Source of the DNA: JBMYQA01 sp049600855
GTDB taxonomy: Bacteria > Bacteroidota > Bacteroidia > Cytophagales > Flammeovirgaceae
Direction of reading: 5' to 3'
NCBI GenBank assembly: GCA_049600855.1
Contig: JBMYQA010000074.1
Span: forward strand, 1-23,522
Length of the DNA: 23,522 nucleotides
The position numbers were made by a program, and so were the translations under genes. Each line of letters opens with the position of its first letter. Position 1 is the stretch's first letter. Below are positions 15,284 through 23,522 of this stretch, one piece after another. A model generated the notes under the pieces. It saw only the letters and a list, made by a program, of their open reading frames with translations. It was not told the DNA's origin and did no database searches.

Positions 15284-17980
15284 ATGAAACTAATTAACAT
15301 TCTTCTTTTTTGGATACTGACGTTTCCGCTACTTGCCCAATCACAGCCCCAAAAACTACTTGATGTCATTGATCAATTAGCTCAAAAACATGAAGTTGTA
15401 TTTTCATACAATCAAGCGTTAGTACAAAATGTTAAGGTTACGCCTCAAGAATCTTCCCACGAGTTAACCCTTGTGCTTCAACATTTATCGCGTATTACGG
15501 CTTTTGATTTTGAACAGATTGATGCATACAATGTATTGGTGAAGGCCAAGCAAAAAGGAAAAAATCTCAAACTGTGTTTACGCATACTCGATGCAGACTC
15601 AAAAGAAGTCTTATTTGGTGCTACTGTGCATGATGCTAAAAAGCAAAATGGATTTACGGCAAACGCAGATGGCGAGGGAAGTTTATATATTAATCTTAAT
15701 GAGTGGGATGTGGTACATATTAATTATTTGGGTTATGAGCCTAAAGTAATTCCCATTTCGCGGTTTAATGGTGTGCCTACTTGTCCAACCATTACGCTGG
15801 AACCAAGTACAAAAGCGTTAGAGGAAGTAGAAGTGGTTGCTTATATGGCGGCAGGATTAGATTATAATCATCGCGACCAAAGTATACGCTTAACTCCATC
15901 AACGGCTGCCTTATTGCCTGGAGAAACAGAAGTAGATGTACTGACTAGCTTAGATGCGCTTCCGGGCATTAGTAGTCCAGATGGGAAAGCTGGAAATTTG
16001 GTGATACGCGGCGATGACCCCGACAAAACCCTATTGACTTTTGATGACATTCCCATTTATCATAAAGGACATTACTTTGGTACTTTTTCGCCTTTTAATG
16101 CGAATGTAATTGAGGCCGTAACGGTTCACCGGTCAGGCTATGCGGCTGATCGAGGTGGGCGCGTAGGAGGCTCTGTGGAAATTCAATCAAAAAATCAAAT
16201 TCCTACCAAGGCAGAATCAGGTATAGGATTAGCAACTACGTACGTTTCAGGATATACCCATATCCCCTTAATTAAAGATAAGTTTAGCATTTTATTGGGT
16301 GGTCGTAGCAATTATCCTTTCAATTGGGATTCTCCTAAAATAGAGGCCATTAACGATTACATTTATGCTGGAGTCGATTTTAAGCGAGCCATTGATGATC
16401 CTCAACCAAGAGATAAAATGGAGTATAGGTTTCATGACGTTAACATTAAATCCATTTATAAACTAGGAGAACACCACCAGCTTAGTGCGAGCTTTTTAAA
16501 TATCTATTCAGATTTAGATGCGCTGTTTCACCTAAATCAATCAGCAAATGCTGATTTAGTTAAATTACAGAATTGGGGAATAAATCTATCTTGGAAATCG
16601 CAGTGGTCTGAACGCCTTTCCACTACGCAATCATTTATCCAATCTCGACTAGAGCAGCGTTTTTTTAGTCGAGATGTTTCTTTGGTGTCAGATGAAATCG
16701 AAAGTAGTGAGTTTAAAAACTTGGTGGATGACTTACAGTTAAAGTTTGCGGGTAATTATTTACTCGGAGAAGGAAAGTCCATAGATTTTGGTTATCAATG
16801 GCATCGTCACGATACTCGGTTTTTTAATCAGGATATTGCCGATACACTAAATAACATCAAGCGGAGAACAAATCAAGCCCAAATTCATAGTTTATTTACC
16901 GACTTGATGATTACTCAGGAAAAGTTTGATATTGGGATAGGCTTAAGAGCGAGTCATTATGACTTAACGAATCGGTTTTACATTGAGCCGCGCTTATCGG
17001 CCAATTACTATGTAAATGAGGTGTGGACGCTTAAGACAAACATGGGCTTATACAATCAGTTTATCAATCAAATTGCAGGTACTACAGGGTCGAGTTTAAC
17101 AGGAATTACCTCATTAAATTGGCAATTGTCAAATGGGATGACTATTCCTGTATTACACAGTAGGCAACTGATGATTGGGGGGATGATGGAAAAAAATGAT
17201 TGGTTAGTTGATGTAGAAGCTTATTACAAAGATACTAGAAATCTTACGATTAATGTATTCGAGCCTGCGGTGCGGAATTCTGACGAACTCATTTACGGCG
17301 ATTATACCACAAAAGGGGTAGATGTATTGGTGAAACGTACGTGGGAGCGGTTTGATTCATGGGTATCTTATACCATTGCCGAGACTTTGCTTAACTTTGA
17401 TTCCCTTGCTGACGGGCCATTTCGCAGTATTTGGGATCAATCGCATATTTTCAATTGGGTGGGAGGCTACCATTCCAAGCGCTGGAATGTATCTGTTGGA
17501 TGGAAATACAAAACGGGCTTGGCTGATTTAGGAACTTTCAAAGAGGGGTATCTGGTCGGTAGAGCCAACATTACATTTGATGGAGGAGGAACGAATCCTG
17601 GCGGAGGTCCTGGAGGCGGTGGTGGAACAGGAGGTGGTCCTGGTGGGGGCAATGGTGGTGGAGGTGGTCCTGGTACAGGAGGAGGTGGAAATGGTGGTGG
17701 CCCTGGCGCTGGAGGTGGAGGAAATGGAGGAAATCCAAATCCAGGAGGGGGAGTGGGTAGCGAAACTATTGAATTAACAGAGGCTACTTCTTTTCCCGAT
17801 CATCACCAACTTGATATTTCCATTTCCTATAAATTTGGTCAAAATACGCACAAACCAAGTGGGAATATTGGGCTATCCCTATACAATGTATACAATAACA
17901 GACCAATCGTTCGTGAATCAGTCACCTTCATTCAAGGGATTGGCTTTGCACCGAGCTTGATGTTGAATCTACGTTTTTAA
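15284..17980 (+). CDS. TonB-dependent outer membrane receptor with STN signalling domain
   Basis: The 898-residue protein has a signal peptide (about 1-20), an STN-like domain (22-88: LLDVIDQLAQKHEVVFSYNQ...), a carboxypeptidase-regulatory-like beta sandwich (about 95-175), a plug (about 210-305: VLTSLDALPGIS, NLVIRGDDPDKTLLTFDDIP, GGRVGGSVEI) and an outer-membrane beta-barrel ending in aromatic LMLNLRF. STN domains in FecA-type receptors contact a FecR anti-sigma factor, and such a gene lies downstream. Residues 767-825 are a loop of about 41 Gly in 59 residues, inserted before the last barrel strands. The ligand is unknown; no SusD partner is present, so a polysaccharide SusCD pair is unlikely, leaving siderophores, metals or small compounds. 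Confidence 0.9.
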   Translation: MKLINILLFWILTFPLLAQSQPQKLLDVIDQLAQKHEVVFSYNQALVQNVKVTPQESSHELTLVLQHLSRITAFDFEQIDAYNVLVKAKQKGKNLKLCLRILDADSKEVLFGATVHDAKKQNGFTANADGEGSLYINLNEWDVVHINYLGYEPKVIPISRFNGVPTCPTITLEPSTKALEEVEVVAYMAAGLDYNHRDQSIRLTPSTAALLPGETEVDVLTSLDALPGISSPDGKAGNLVIRGDDPDKTLLTFDDIPIYHKGHYFGTFSPFNANVIEAVTVHRSGYAADRGGRVGGSVEIQSKNQIPTKAESGIGLATTYVSGYTHIPLIKDKFSILLGGRSNYPFNWDSPKIEAINDYIYAGVDFKRAIDDPQPRDKMEYRFHDVNIKSIYKLGEHHQLSASFLNIYSDLDALFHLNQSANADLVKLQNWGINLSWKSQWSERLSTTQSFIQSRLEQRFFSRDVSLVSDEIESSEFKNLVDDLQLKFAGNYLLGEGKSIDFGYQWHRHDTRFFNQDIADTLNNIKRRTNQAQIHSLFTDLMITQEKFDIGIGLRASHYDLTNRFYIEPRLSANYYVNEVWTLKTNMGLYNQFINQIAGTTGSSLTGITSLNWQLSNGMTIPVLHSRQLMIGGMMEKNDWLVDVEAYYKDTRNLTINVFEPAVRNSDELIYGDYTTKGVDVLVKRTWERFDSWVSYTIAETLLNFDSLADGPFRSIWDQSHIFNWVGGYHSKRWNVSVGWKYKTGLADLGTFKEGYLVGRANITFDGGGTNPGGGPGGGGGTGGGPGGGNGGGGGPGTGGGGNGGGPGAGGGGNGGNPNPGGGVGSETIELTEATSFPDHHQLDISISYKFGQNTHKPSGNIGLSLYNVYNNRPIVRESVTFIQGIGFAPSLMLNLRF
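17582..17758 (+). repeat. Glycine-codon low-complexity tract
   Basis: An in-frame run of GGN codons mixed with codons for Pro, Asn and Thr encodes residues 767-825 of the receptor. Units such as GGGGNGGGP recur, so the tract is internally repetitive although codons vary. In-frame length change by slippage or recombination is plausible. By position near the barrel C-terminus it probably forms an extracellular loop. Confidence 0.85.
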
Positions 17981-18203
17981 TATTCTTTTTGGTAAATTCT
18001 TGAACTTTACAAGCAACAAAAGTTTGAACATCATTAAATGTGATTTTGCTTAAAATAGCGATTTTTTACAGCAGCCGATCTTCCAAGTAGTTATCTAAAA
18101 ATTATCATATAAAATATTTTTAAAGTTATGGGTAGGGTGTTTTCTGGTTAAGGGTTTTTATCAGTGAAGATTCATTAGAAATTGATAAAAACCTTGACTA
18201 GCT

Positions 18204-18827
18204 ATGGCGAAGCGTCTAACAATTCTATGCCTTATCCTGTTATTCAGTAGTTGTCAATCGCAGTTTTTGGCACCATCTCAACATTCATTGAAACCAAAAA
18301 AGTCACCATCCCAAACGGCTAGTTGGGCTTCTCATCACAGCCCTAGCGGAGAAAGTAGGGCGTCGCAAATTACCTATTTGTTACAAAATAACGTCGGGAA
18401 AAGTGGGATTCAAGTTACACCAAATGATACATATGAGTTGTTACTGAAAAATTGCCCTAAAAAAGCAAAACAACTGCTCATTTCCGTATCCATAGTTTCT
18501 AGCAATTATACCGATACGGGCTATTTGGCAATGAAAGATCGCACAGGAAACTTGGGAGTTGGTATAGATTTCAGTTGGACGAGCATCCATCGGTATAAAA
18601 ACGGATCGAAGTTTATCAAAGGGATGAACGATCAAGTGATTCTAAATATTTTGATTGATCAAGTGAATCGTTCCTATGCGCTACTTGCACAAAACAATGG
18701 GGCAAAAGAAGTTTTTCGAACAACAAGTCAACCCTTTTTACACCCTGCATTTTCGGGGCCATCTAAATTAGAGTTTGCAGTGAAAGGGAATTTTACGATT
18801 GAGCAAGTGGCCATTCGCAATATTTGA
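18204..18827 (+). CDS. Small lipoprotein of unknown function
   Basis: A 207-residue protein with a lipoprotein signal peptide: MAKRLTILCLILLFSSC, with acylated Cys at position 17. The residues after Cys (QSQF) lack the acidic cluster that marks surface export in Bacteroidota, so it probably faces the periplasm; this is inference. The linker (20-55) is rich in Ser, Pro and Lys. The body (about 65-207) is mixed beta-rich sequence, with TPNDTYELLLKNCPKKAKQL and QLLISVSIVSSN. I do not recognise the domain. It lies between the TonB receptor (223 bases) and the fecR gene (248 bases), so it may belong to the same system, but the gaps are too wide to claim an operon. Confidence 0.8.
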   Translation: MAKRLTILCLILLFSSCQSQFLAPSQHSLKPKKSPSQTASWASHHSPSGESRASQITYLLQNNVGKSGIQVTPNDTYELLLKNCPKKAKQLLISVSIVSSNYTDTGYLAMKDRTGNLGVGIDFSWTSIHRYKNGSKFIKGMNDQVILNILIDQVNRSYALLAQNNGAKEVFRTTSQPFLHPAFSGPSKLEFAVKGNFTIEQVAIRNI

Positions 18828-18847
18828 AAAGTATTTCTAATTAATGG

Positions 18848-18879
18848 TTTATCAATTTCAATGGACTCAATTATATTTG
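18848..18879 (+). promoter_or_regulatory. Candidate Bacteroidota promoter for fecR
   Basis: TATATTTG at 18872-18879 matches TAnnTTTG exactly, and TTTA at 18848-18851 matches three of four bases of the -33 TTTG with a 20-base spacer, in the expected range. It would give an untranslated leader of about 190 bases before the start at 19076. Confidence 0.35.
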
Positions 18880-19075
18880 TTTAACTAATTTAGGTTTTTT
18901 GCTTAAACAAGAATGATGTAAAATATAAAACCAAACGATGGTGACGCTTTTACAGGAAGAAATGAATTGCGGTGAATGTGTCCCGTTCAACCCATTTTTT
19001 ATCAGGTATGGATTTGCGTACTATCAATTTTTTACAGTGAAGCAATTTATTAGCTTCTAAATAAAGTGAGCACTG

Positions 19076-19996
19076 ATGCAACCAAACGAAAACGAAAATA
19101 TTTATGCAAAATGGCTAAATGGTGAATTGTCAGAAACAGAGTTAGAAGCGCTGCAAGCAGCAAATGAACTACCTGTGTTAGAAAAGATTGTTTCAGAAGT
19201 GGATACTTGGCAATTGCCTAAAGCCAAATCTTCTTATCATGATTTCAAGTCAAAGCTAAGTCAGAAAGAGCAGGGGGCTAAGCGCAGACGTTTATATCGA
19301 TTAACCTTAAGTATTGCGGCAAGTATTGTCTTGCTTTTAGTGGCTTTTGCCGTGATCTATACGCAGTATTTTAACATTACTGAATATCAGACCTTAGCAG
19401 GGCAGCGTCAATCTTTTTCCCTACCTGATGGTAGTAATGTAACCTTAAATGGAAATTCTCAATTGAGCTTTCAAAACTTCAATTGGACGAGTGATCGAAA
19501 GGTCAACTTCCAAGGTCAAGCCTTTTTTGAAGTGAAGAAAGGAGGAACATTTCAGGTTGTACTTCCCGATGCCAGCGTCCAAGTTTTAGGAACTAAGTTT
19601 GATGTATTAGCCCAGCCAGAAGCATTGAATGTACAGTGCTTTGCAGGGGAAGTAGTCGTAGCCTATCAAAATAAACAAGAGCGACTTTCGAAGGGACAAG
19701 GGTTTCGTGCAGCTGCACAAACAGGCGCGGAGCGATTTGATTTTCAGGCCGAAGCGGAACAACCTTCTTGGATCGGAAGTACACATACTCAATTTAAAAA
19801 TGCACCATTACAAGAGGTATTAGATGCCCTCAGCATGAAATATGGCTTTGAATTCAAGAATGTATTAGGCTCCCATCAAGAATTGCGATTTACAGGGCAG
19901 TTTATCAATACGAATGGGGAGCAGGCCTTAAAAATGGTACTCGATACGTTTGGAATCTCTTATTCGAAAGAAGGGAATACCATTCGATTGGAATAA
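19076..19996 (+). CDS. FecR family anti-sigma factor with DUF4974 tail
   Basis: A 306-residue inner membrane protein. Residues 1-75 are cytoplasmic and include a typical FecR start (NIYAKWLNGELSETELEAL, 8-27). One transmembrane helix spans about 77-97. The periplasmic FecR domain (105-200) has the hallmarks YQTLAGQRQSFSLPDGSNVTL, the FQGQAFFEV strand and LGTKFDV. The C-terminal DUF4974 (about 240-306) reads APLQEVLDALSMKYGFEF and LKMVLDTFGISY. FecR proteins hold an ECF sigma factor until a TonB receptor STN domain signals. No ECF sigma gene is nearby and the receptor precedes rather than follows it. It converges on the SpoIIE gene across 27 bases. Confidence 0.93.
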   Translation: MQPNENENIYAKWLNGELSETELEALQAANELPVLEKIVSEVDTWQLPKAKSSYHDFKSKLSQKEQGAKRRRLYRLTLSIAASIVLLLVAFAVIYTQYFNITEYQTLAGQRQSFSLPDGSNVTLNGNSQLSFQNFNWTSDRKVNFQGQAFFEVKKGGTFQVVLPDASVQVLGTKFDVLAQPEALNVQCFAGEVVVAYQNKQERLSKGQGFRAAAQTGAERFDFQAEAEQPSWIGSTHTQFKNAPLQEVLDALSMKYGFEFKNVLGSHQELRFTGQFINTNGEQALKMVLDTFGISYSKEGNTIRLE

Positions 19997-20023
19997 GCGC
20001 ATGAGTTTCATGAATGACAACCA

Positions 20024-23000
20024 TTATAACCTAAACCCAATTACGAGGATATCATCAATTTGTCTATAGTCGCCTCGCCAACTTTCTAAGCTATCTGTTA
20101 GAATTTTTTGTTGTTTTGCCATAGGGAATTGATGAATATCTAAGAGTAATTCTCTAAAGTTTTTGATCAGGTATTTCCGATTTTCAGGGCCGCCAAACTG
20201 ATCAACATAACCGTCTGAGAACATGTAAAAAGTAGTATTGGGCTGATATTGAAGACTTGATTTTGTGAAGTTGTGCCCATTTTTTCCCTTTAATGAACCT
20301 CCAATAGACTGTTTATCGGCATTAAGCTGGTTGAGTTCGCCATTGTGAATGTACAATAGTGGGTTGCGGGCGCCTGCAAACTCCAACAATTGCTTTTCTT
20401 TATCAATGACGCACAAAGAGATGTCCATGCCATCTCGGTTTTCGGTAATGCCTTGTTTCAGTGCCTTTCCAATATTGTCATTCAGTTCATCTAAGATTTT
20501 ATTTGGTTCCAAGATGTGCTTATTTCTGACGGCAATGTTTAAGTAAGCATCACCAGCCATAGACATAAAAGCACCAGGAACGCCATGACCTGTGCAATCG
20601 GCTGCAGCAAAAATGATTTTTTTATTCCCATTTCCATCCACCTGTTCATCGAACCAATAAAAGTCGCCACTTACAATATCGCGTGGTTCGTAAATAATGA
20701 ATGATTCGGGCAAGGCATTTTTGATGCGATCGGTGCGAGGAAGCATGGCAACTTGAATGCGTTTCGCATAGGTAATGCTTGAGGTAATGCTCTTGTGCTG
20801 TTCTAACACTTCCTTATTGGCATTGAATAAGGCTTTATTTTGAATCTCGATTTCTTCAGCTTGTGTGAGAATTTCTTCTTTTTGCTGTTCCAGTGCAGCA
20901 TTTTGCATAATGATTTCCTCATTCCGATTGGTCAATTCTGCCGTGCGAACCTTTACTAATCGCTCTAACTCTGCCTTTTTCTCTTTTAAAGCTTTTACCC
21001 GAATGCGAACAGCCAACACCACACTACCAATGACGAGAATTCCTAGAATGCTCCAAAACCACCAAGTCAGCCAAAATGGAGGTTTAATTTCGAACGCATA
21101 ATTAATTGGAGCACCCCAAACGCCATCATTATTTTGTGTGCGAACACGAAACTCATATTCCCCAGGAGCTAAGCTAGAATAAGTAGCTTCTTTTTTAGTG
21201 GTTGGGTTAAGCCACTCTTTATCGAGTGGAACCATCATCCATTGGCGTTTCACCTTTTCGGGAAGGGTATAGCTCATCGAAGAAAACTTGAACGTCAGGT
21301 GATTTTGATCGTGAGGCAACACTAAGTTTTGTGGGAGGTTATACCATTTACTAATCCCACTGTGCATGGTTGCATATTGCTGATCGCCCCAATTTACTTT
21401 TTCATAGAATAAGTCTAATCCTGTAAGTGCTGAAACTGGGGGAGTTTCGTTAAATACTTTTTCGGTTGGTGTGTAATAACTCACACCATTTAAGTGTCCA
21501 AACCAAATATTTCCTTTGCTATCCTTCAACACGGCTCGGCCATTCATTTCGATGCCACTCAATCCATCTGAAGTCTGGAAACGCGTTCTTCTGGTAATAT
21601 TGAATTGTTCATCAAGGTCAATTTTTTCGACACCGCGTTGCGTGCCCAGCCACAAGCTGCCTTGCTCATCAGCAACAATCGAATAAAATAAATTGGTTTC
21701 ATTTCCTTCTCCTTGCGTTAAATCAAAATATTTGATCTCTTTTTCGTTCATGCGATATACCCCCCGATCAAAAGAAACGGCCCATACATTTCCCGCTTTA
21801 TCAAAAGCAGCCTGTAAACATACCCCGAGTGGCTCATTTGCTGCCGTGACGAGCGGTTTGCAAACTGTTCCATCGTATAGACTTACCCCTCCAATAGATA
21901 AAATCCAATAATTCCCTTTTGCATCTATCTTTACATCTTGGATAAAATTGGAATTCAATCCATTGGCCATGTTGAAAGTTTGAATGATTTTTTTACTGGA
22001 TTTACTCCAAATGTGTAAGCCATTTCCCATGCCCAATAACAAACGATCTTCATCCGCTTTTTCCAAAAAAAGACAGGCCATGCCTGCAGGTAAACCGAAC
22101 TCTTGATTGACTGGCTGTACTGTTTTACCATTAAAGCGAAAGATGCCACCCAGCCGAGTAGCAACAAGCATATTGCCAGTATCTTCCTCTAAAAAATCAT
22201 CGATTCGGCCTAGCGTGAGCACGGGTAAGTTGGGAAAGTTTACGATTTTTTCTCCATCGTATTTGCAAAAGCCATTGTTGGTCGCTCCAATCCAAATGTG
22301 CCCTTTGGAATCTTCATACATCGCAAAAACGATAGGATGGGGGAGGCCATCATTTGTGGAGAAGTTGGTAAATCCTGTAGAAGGGATTTTCACTAATCCA
22401 CCACCGCGTGTAGAAACCCAGATATTTCCTTCATAATCTTCTAAAACTCCTGATGCGGCATCCGTAGGCATGCCGTTTTTCATATTAAACTCCCAAAATT
22501 TTTCTCCATCATACTTCAATACACCCGTGGAAAAATTGGTAATCCAAATATTCTCATCTTGATCCACCATGATGTCAGTGATTAGTGTCGGATTGAAGCC
22601 GGTAGGCAGCTGAAAATCTTTCCAATAATCATCATTATTCATGAGGAGCTGTATCTTGCCTGTTTGAGGTTCCACAGCGAGGTACCACGTGTTGTAATCT
22701 TTATCGTAGAGTGCAAAAGGGAGGTTTTTTCCTTCAGAAAGCTCATTGTGAAGAATTGGGGCAGGGATAAACTTTTCACCATTAAACATCCAAACACCAT
22801 TTGTCGTGGTCGTAAGCCATAATTGTCCATCCTTATCAATAAAAGCACTTGGAAAGGCAACACCCGTAAAGTTGGGATCACTTTTACCGTAATCCACAAA
22901 AACAGAATCTTGTAATAAAAACAATATGGCGGCTGTTCTGAGCCAAATGTTACCAAATTTATCTTCTAATACTTGAGGTCGGCCAGCGATGTTGTTGATG

Positions 23001-23380
23001 TTATTGAGCACTTTCCCTGTATCCAAGTAATTCGTAAAGGTATACCCGTCGAACTTTGAAATGCCTGAGACTGTGGTAATCCATAGATTCTTTTTATTAT
23101 CTAAATAAAGCCCACGGATGGCATTGCTTGGTAAACCGTCTTGTTTTGAGATAATCGTTTTACTATCTCCATCAAAGCGAACAACTCCACCTCCATTTGT
23201 ACCGACCCAAATGCTTCCTCGTTCATCTTGGATCAAGGAATTTGGCAATACTTCAGATTGGGGCAATCCATTATCGACAGAGTAAACTTTATAATGATAT
23301 TTTTGACCTAATGTGGGAGGATGTGTTCCCAGTGTTAGTATAATGATGCCCAGTAGTATGGTTAGTCGGATGAAAATCAT
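20024..23380 (-). CDS. Two-component-style propeller sensor fused to SpoIIE phosphatase
   Basis: An 1118-residue protein: signal peptide (1-25), propeller repeats (about 30-640) with recurrent xGxIWVGT, DGLPSN and GVxxFDG blades, a Y_Y_Y domain (about 690-765, ending in APGEYEFRVRTQNNDGVW), a transmembrane helix (about 770-792), a coiled coil (795-862) and a SpoIIE-type PP2C phosphatase (870-1118). Metal-binding and catalytic Asp are intact: D906 in SGDFYWF, D928 in AADCTGHGVPGAF, D986 in DGMDISL, D1056 in MFSDGYVDQFG and D1109-D1110 in IDDILVIG. The periplasmic part should sense a ligand and the cytoplasmic phosphatase should dephosphorylate a Ser/Thr target, as SpoIIE-type enzymes do in partner-switching. 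No anti-sigma antagonist or histidine kinase is present nearby, so its target is unknown. Confidence 0.92.
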   Translation of the reverse strand: MIFIRLTILLGIIILTLGTHPPTLGQKYHYKVYSVDNGLPQSEVLPNSLIQDERGSIWVGTNGGGVVRFDGDSKTIISKQDGLPSNAIRGLYLDNKKNLWITTVSGISKFDGYTFTNYLDTGKVLNNINNIAGRPQVLEDKFGNIWLRTAAILFLLQDSVFVDYGKSDPNFTGVAFPSAFIDKDGQLWLTTTTNGVWMFNGEKFIPAPILHNELSEGKNLPFALYDKDYNTWYLAVEPQTGKIQLLMNNDDYWKDFQLPTGFNPTLITDIMVDQDENIWITNFSTGVLKYDGEKFWEFNMKNGMPTDAASGVLEDYEGNIWVSTRGGGLVKIPSTGFTNFSTNDGLPHPIVFAMYEDSKGHIWIGATNNGFCKYDGEKIVNFPNLPVLTLGRIDDFLEEDTGNMLVATRLGGIFRFNGKTVQPVNQEFGLPAGMACLFLEKADEDRLLLGMGNGLHIWSKSSKKIIQTFNMANGLNSNFIQDVKIDAKGNYWILSIGGVSLYDGTVCKPLVTAANEPLGVCLQAAFDKAGNVWAVSFDRGVYRMNEKEIKYFDLTQGEGNETNLFYSIVADEQGSLWLGTQRGVEKIDLDEQFNITRRTRFQTSDGLSGIEMNGRAVLKDSKGNIWFGHLNGVSYYTPTEKVFNETPPVSALTGLDLFYEKVNWGDQQYATMHSGISKWYNLPQNLVLPHDQNHLTFKFSSMSYTLPEKVKRQWMMVPLDKEWLNPTTKKEATYSSLAPGEYEFRVRTQNNDGVWGAPINYAFEIKPPFWLTWWFWSILGILVIGSVVLAVRIRVKALKEKKAELERLVKVRTAELTNRNEEIIMQNAALEQQKEEILTQAEEIEIQNKALFNANKEVLEQHKSITSSITYAKRIQVAMLPRTDRIKNALPESFIIYEPRDIVSGDFYWFDEQVDGNGNKKIIFAAADCTGHGVPGAFMSMAGDAYLNIAVRNKHILEPNKILDELNDNIGKALKQGITENRDGMDISLCVIDKEKQLLEFAGARNPLLYIHNGELNQLNADKQSIGGSLKGKNGHNFTKSSLQYQPNTTFYMFSDGYVDQFGGPENRKYLIKNFRELLLDIHQFPMAKQQKILTDSLESWRGDYRQIDDILVIGFRL

Positions 23381-23522
23381 GATTTTATAAAAAGTCCAAT
23401 AAAAATCTACAAATAATTTAGTGAACTAATAGGTATAAATTGATAGAGTGACCATTTGTGGTTATGAGAGGAAATCTGTTCTTAATTTACGAGGTTGTAT
23501 GAAGAATGACAAGCCGAGTGGG
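23381..23522. other. Upstream region of the SpoIIE-type gene
   Basis: These 142 bases hold no gene I can support. They contain AT-rich sequence presumably including the promoter of the minus-strand gene that starts at 23380, but no exact -7 box was found. Confidence 0.4.

Noticed and set aside
17467..17652. A proline-rich frame antisense to the polyglycine tract
   Set aside because: Complement of GGN codons gives Pro codons automatically; no independent evidence of coding.
18828..19075. A possible ECF sigma gene just upstream of fecR
   Set aside because: The gap is only 248 bases and shows no sigma region 2 or 4 sequence on either strand.
22107..22436. A 109-residue frame antisense to the propeller sensor
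   Set aside because: It is a shadow of a repetitive, strongly supported gene on the other strand.

Overview
The window looks like a chromosome segment of a Bacteroidota bacterium, probably of the Cytophagales. This rests on lineage-typical families: a PorZ-like protein of the type IX secretion system (T9SS), an STN-domain TonB-dependent receptor with a FecR carrying a DUF4974-type tail, a two-component-style propeller fused to a SpoIIE phosphatase, and a DUF3108 protein. Starts generally lack Shine-Dalgarno sequences, and several intergenic TAnnTTTG boxes resemble the Bacteroidota -7 element. I see no rRNA, tRNA, CRISPR array, transposase or integrase. Family calls come from recognising motifs by eye; no search was run.

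Region A (469-6781, + strand) is the unusual part. It holds a 1188-residue multi-domain protein followed by three tightly spaced genes (about 322, 305 and 247 residues). The three downstream proteins have unrelated bodies but begin with the same 18-residue segment, approximately IFxLxDxFxxxSPxxxW. The last two carry degenerate enzyme-like motifs: an HTH/JAB-like signature and an EExxH...NEARA metallopeptidase-like signature. A common N-terminal tag on unrelated bodies suggests cargo or effector proteins loaded by a shared machine, such as an extracellular contractile injection system. The large protein would be a candidate structural, spike or adaptor partner. No sheath, tube or baseplate gene is visible here, so this is a hypothesis.

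Region B (6786-10690) is mostly housekeeping: tatD (-), a DUF3108 secreted protein (+), a SAM methyltransferase (-) and proC (+). It contains convergent terminators and two kinds of intergenic palindromic repeat.

Region C (10711-14909) holds porZ (-), a GNAT acetyltransferase (+) and a one-TM protein with a cysteine cluster (-).

Region D (14910-23380) looks sensory and transport-related: a TonB-dependent receptor with an N-terminal signalling domain and an unusual polyglycine loop (+), a small lipoprotein (+), a FecR-type anti-sigma factor (+) with no sigma factor gene nearby, and a large propeller-TM-SpoIIE phosphatase (-).
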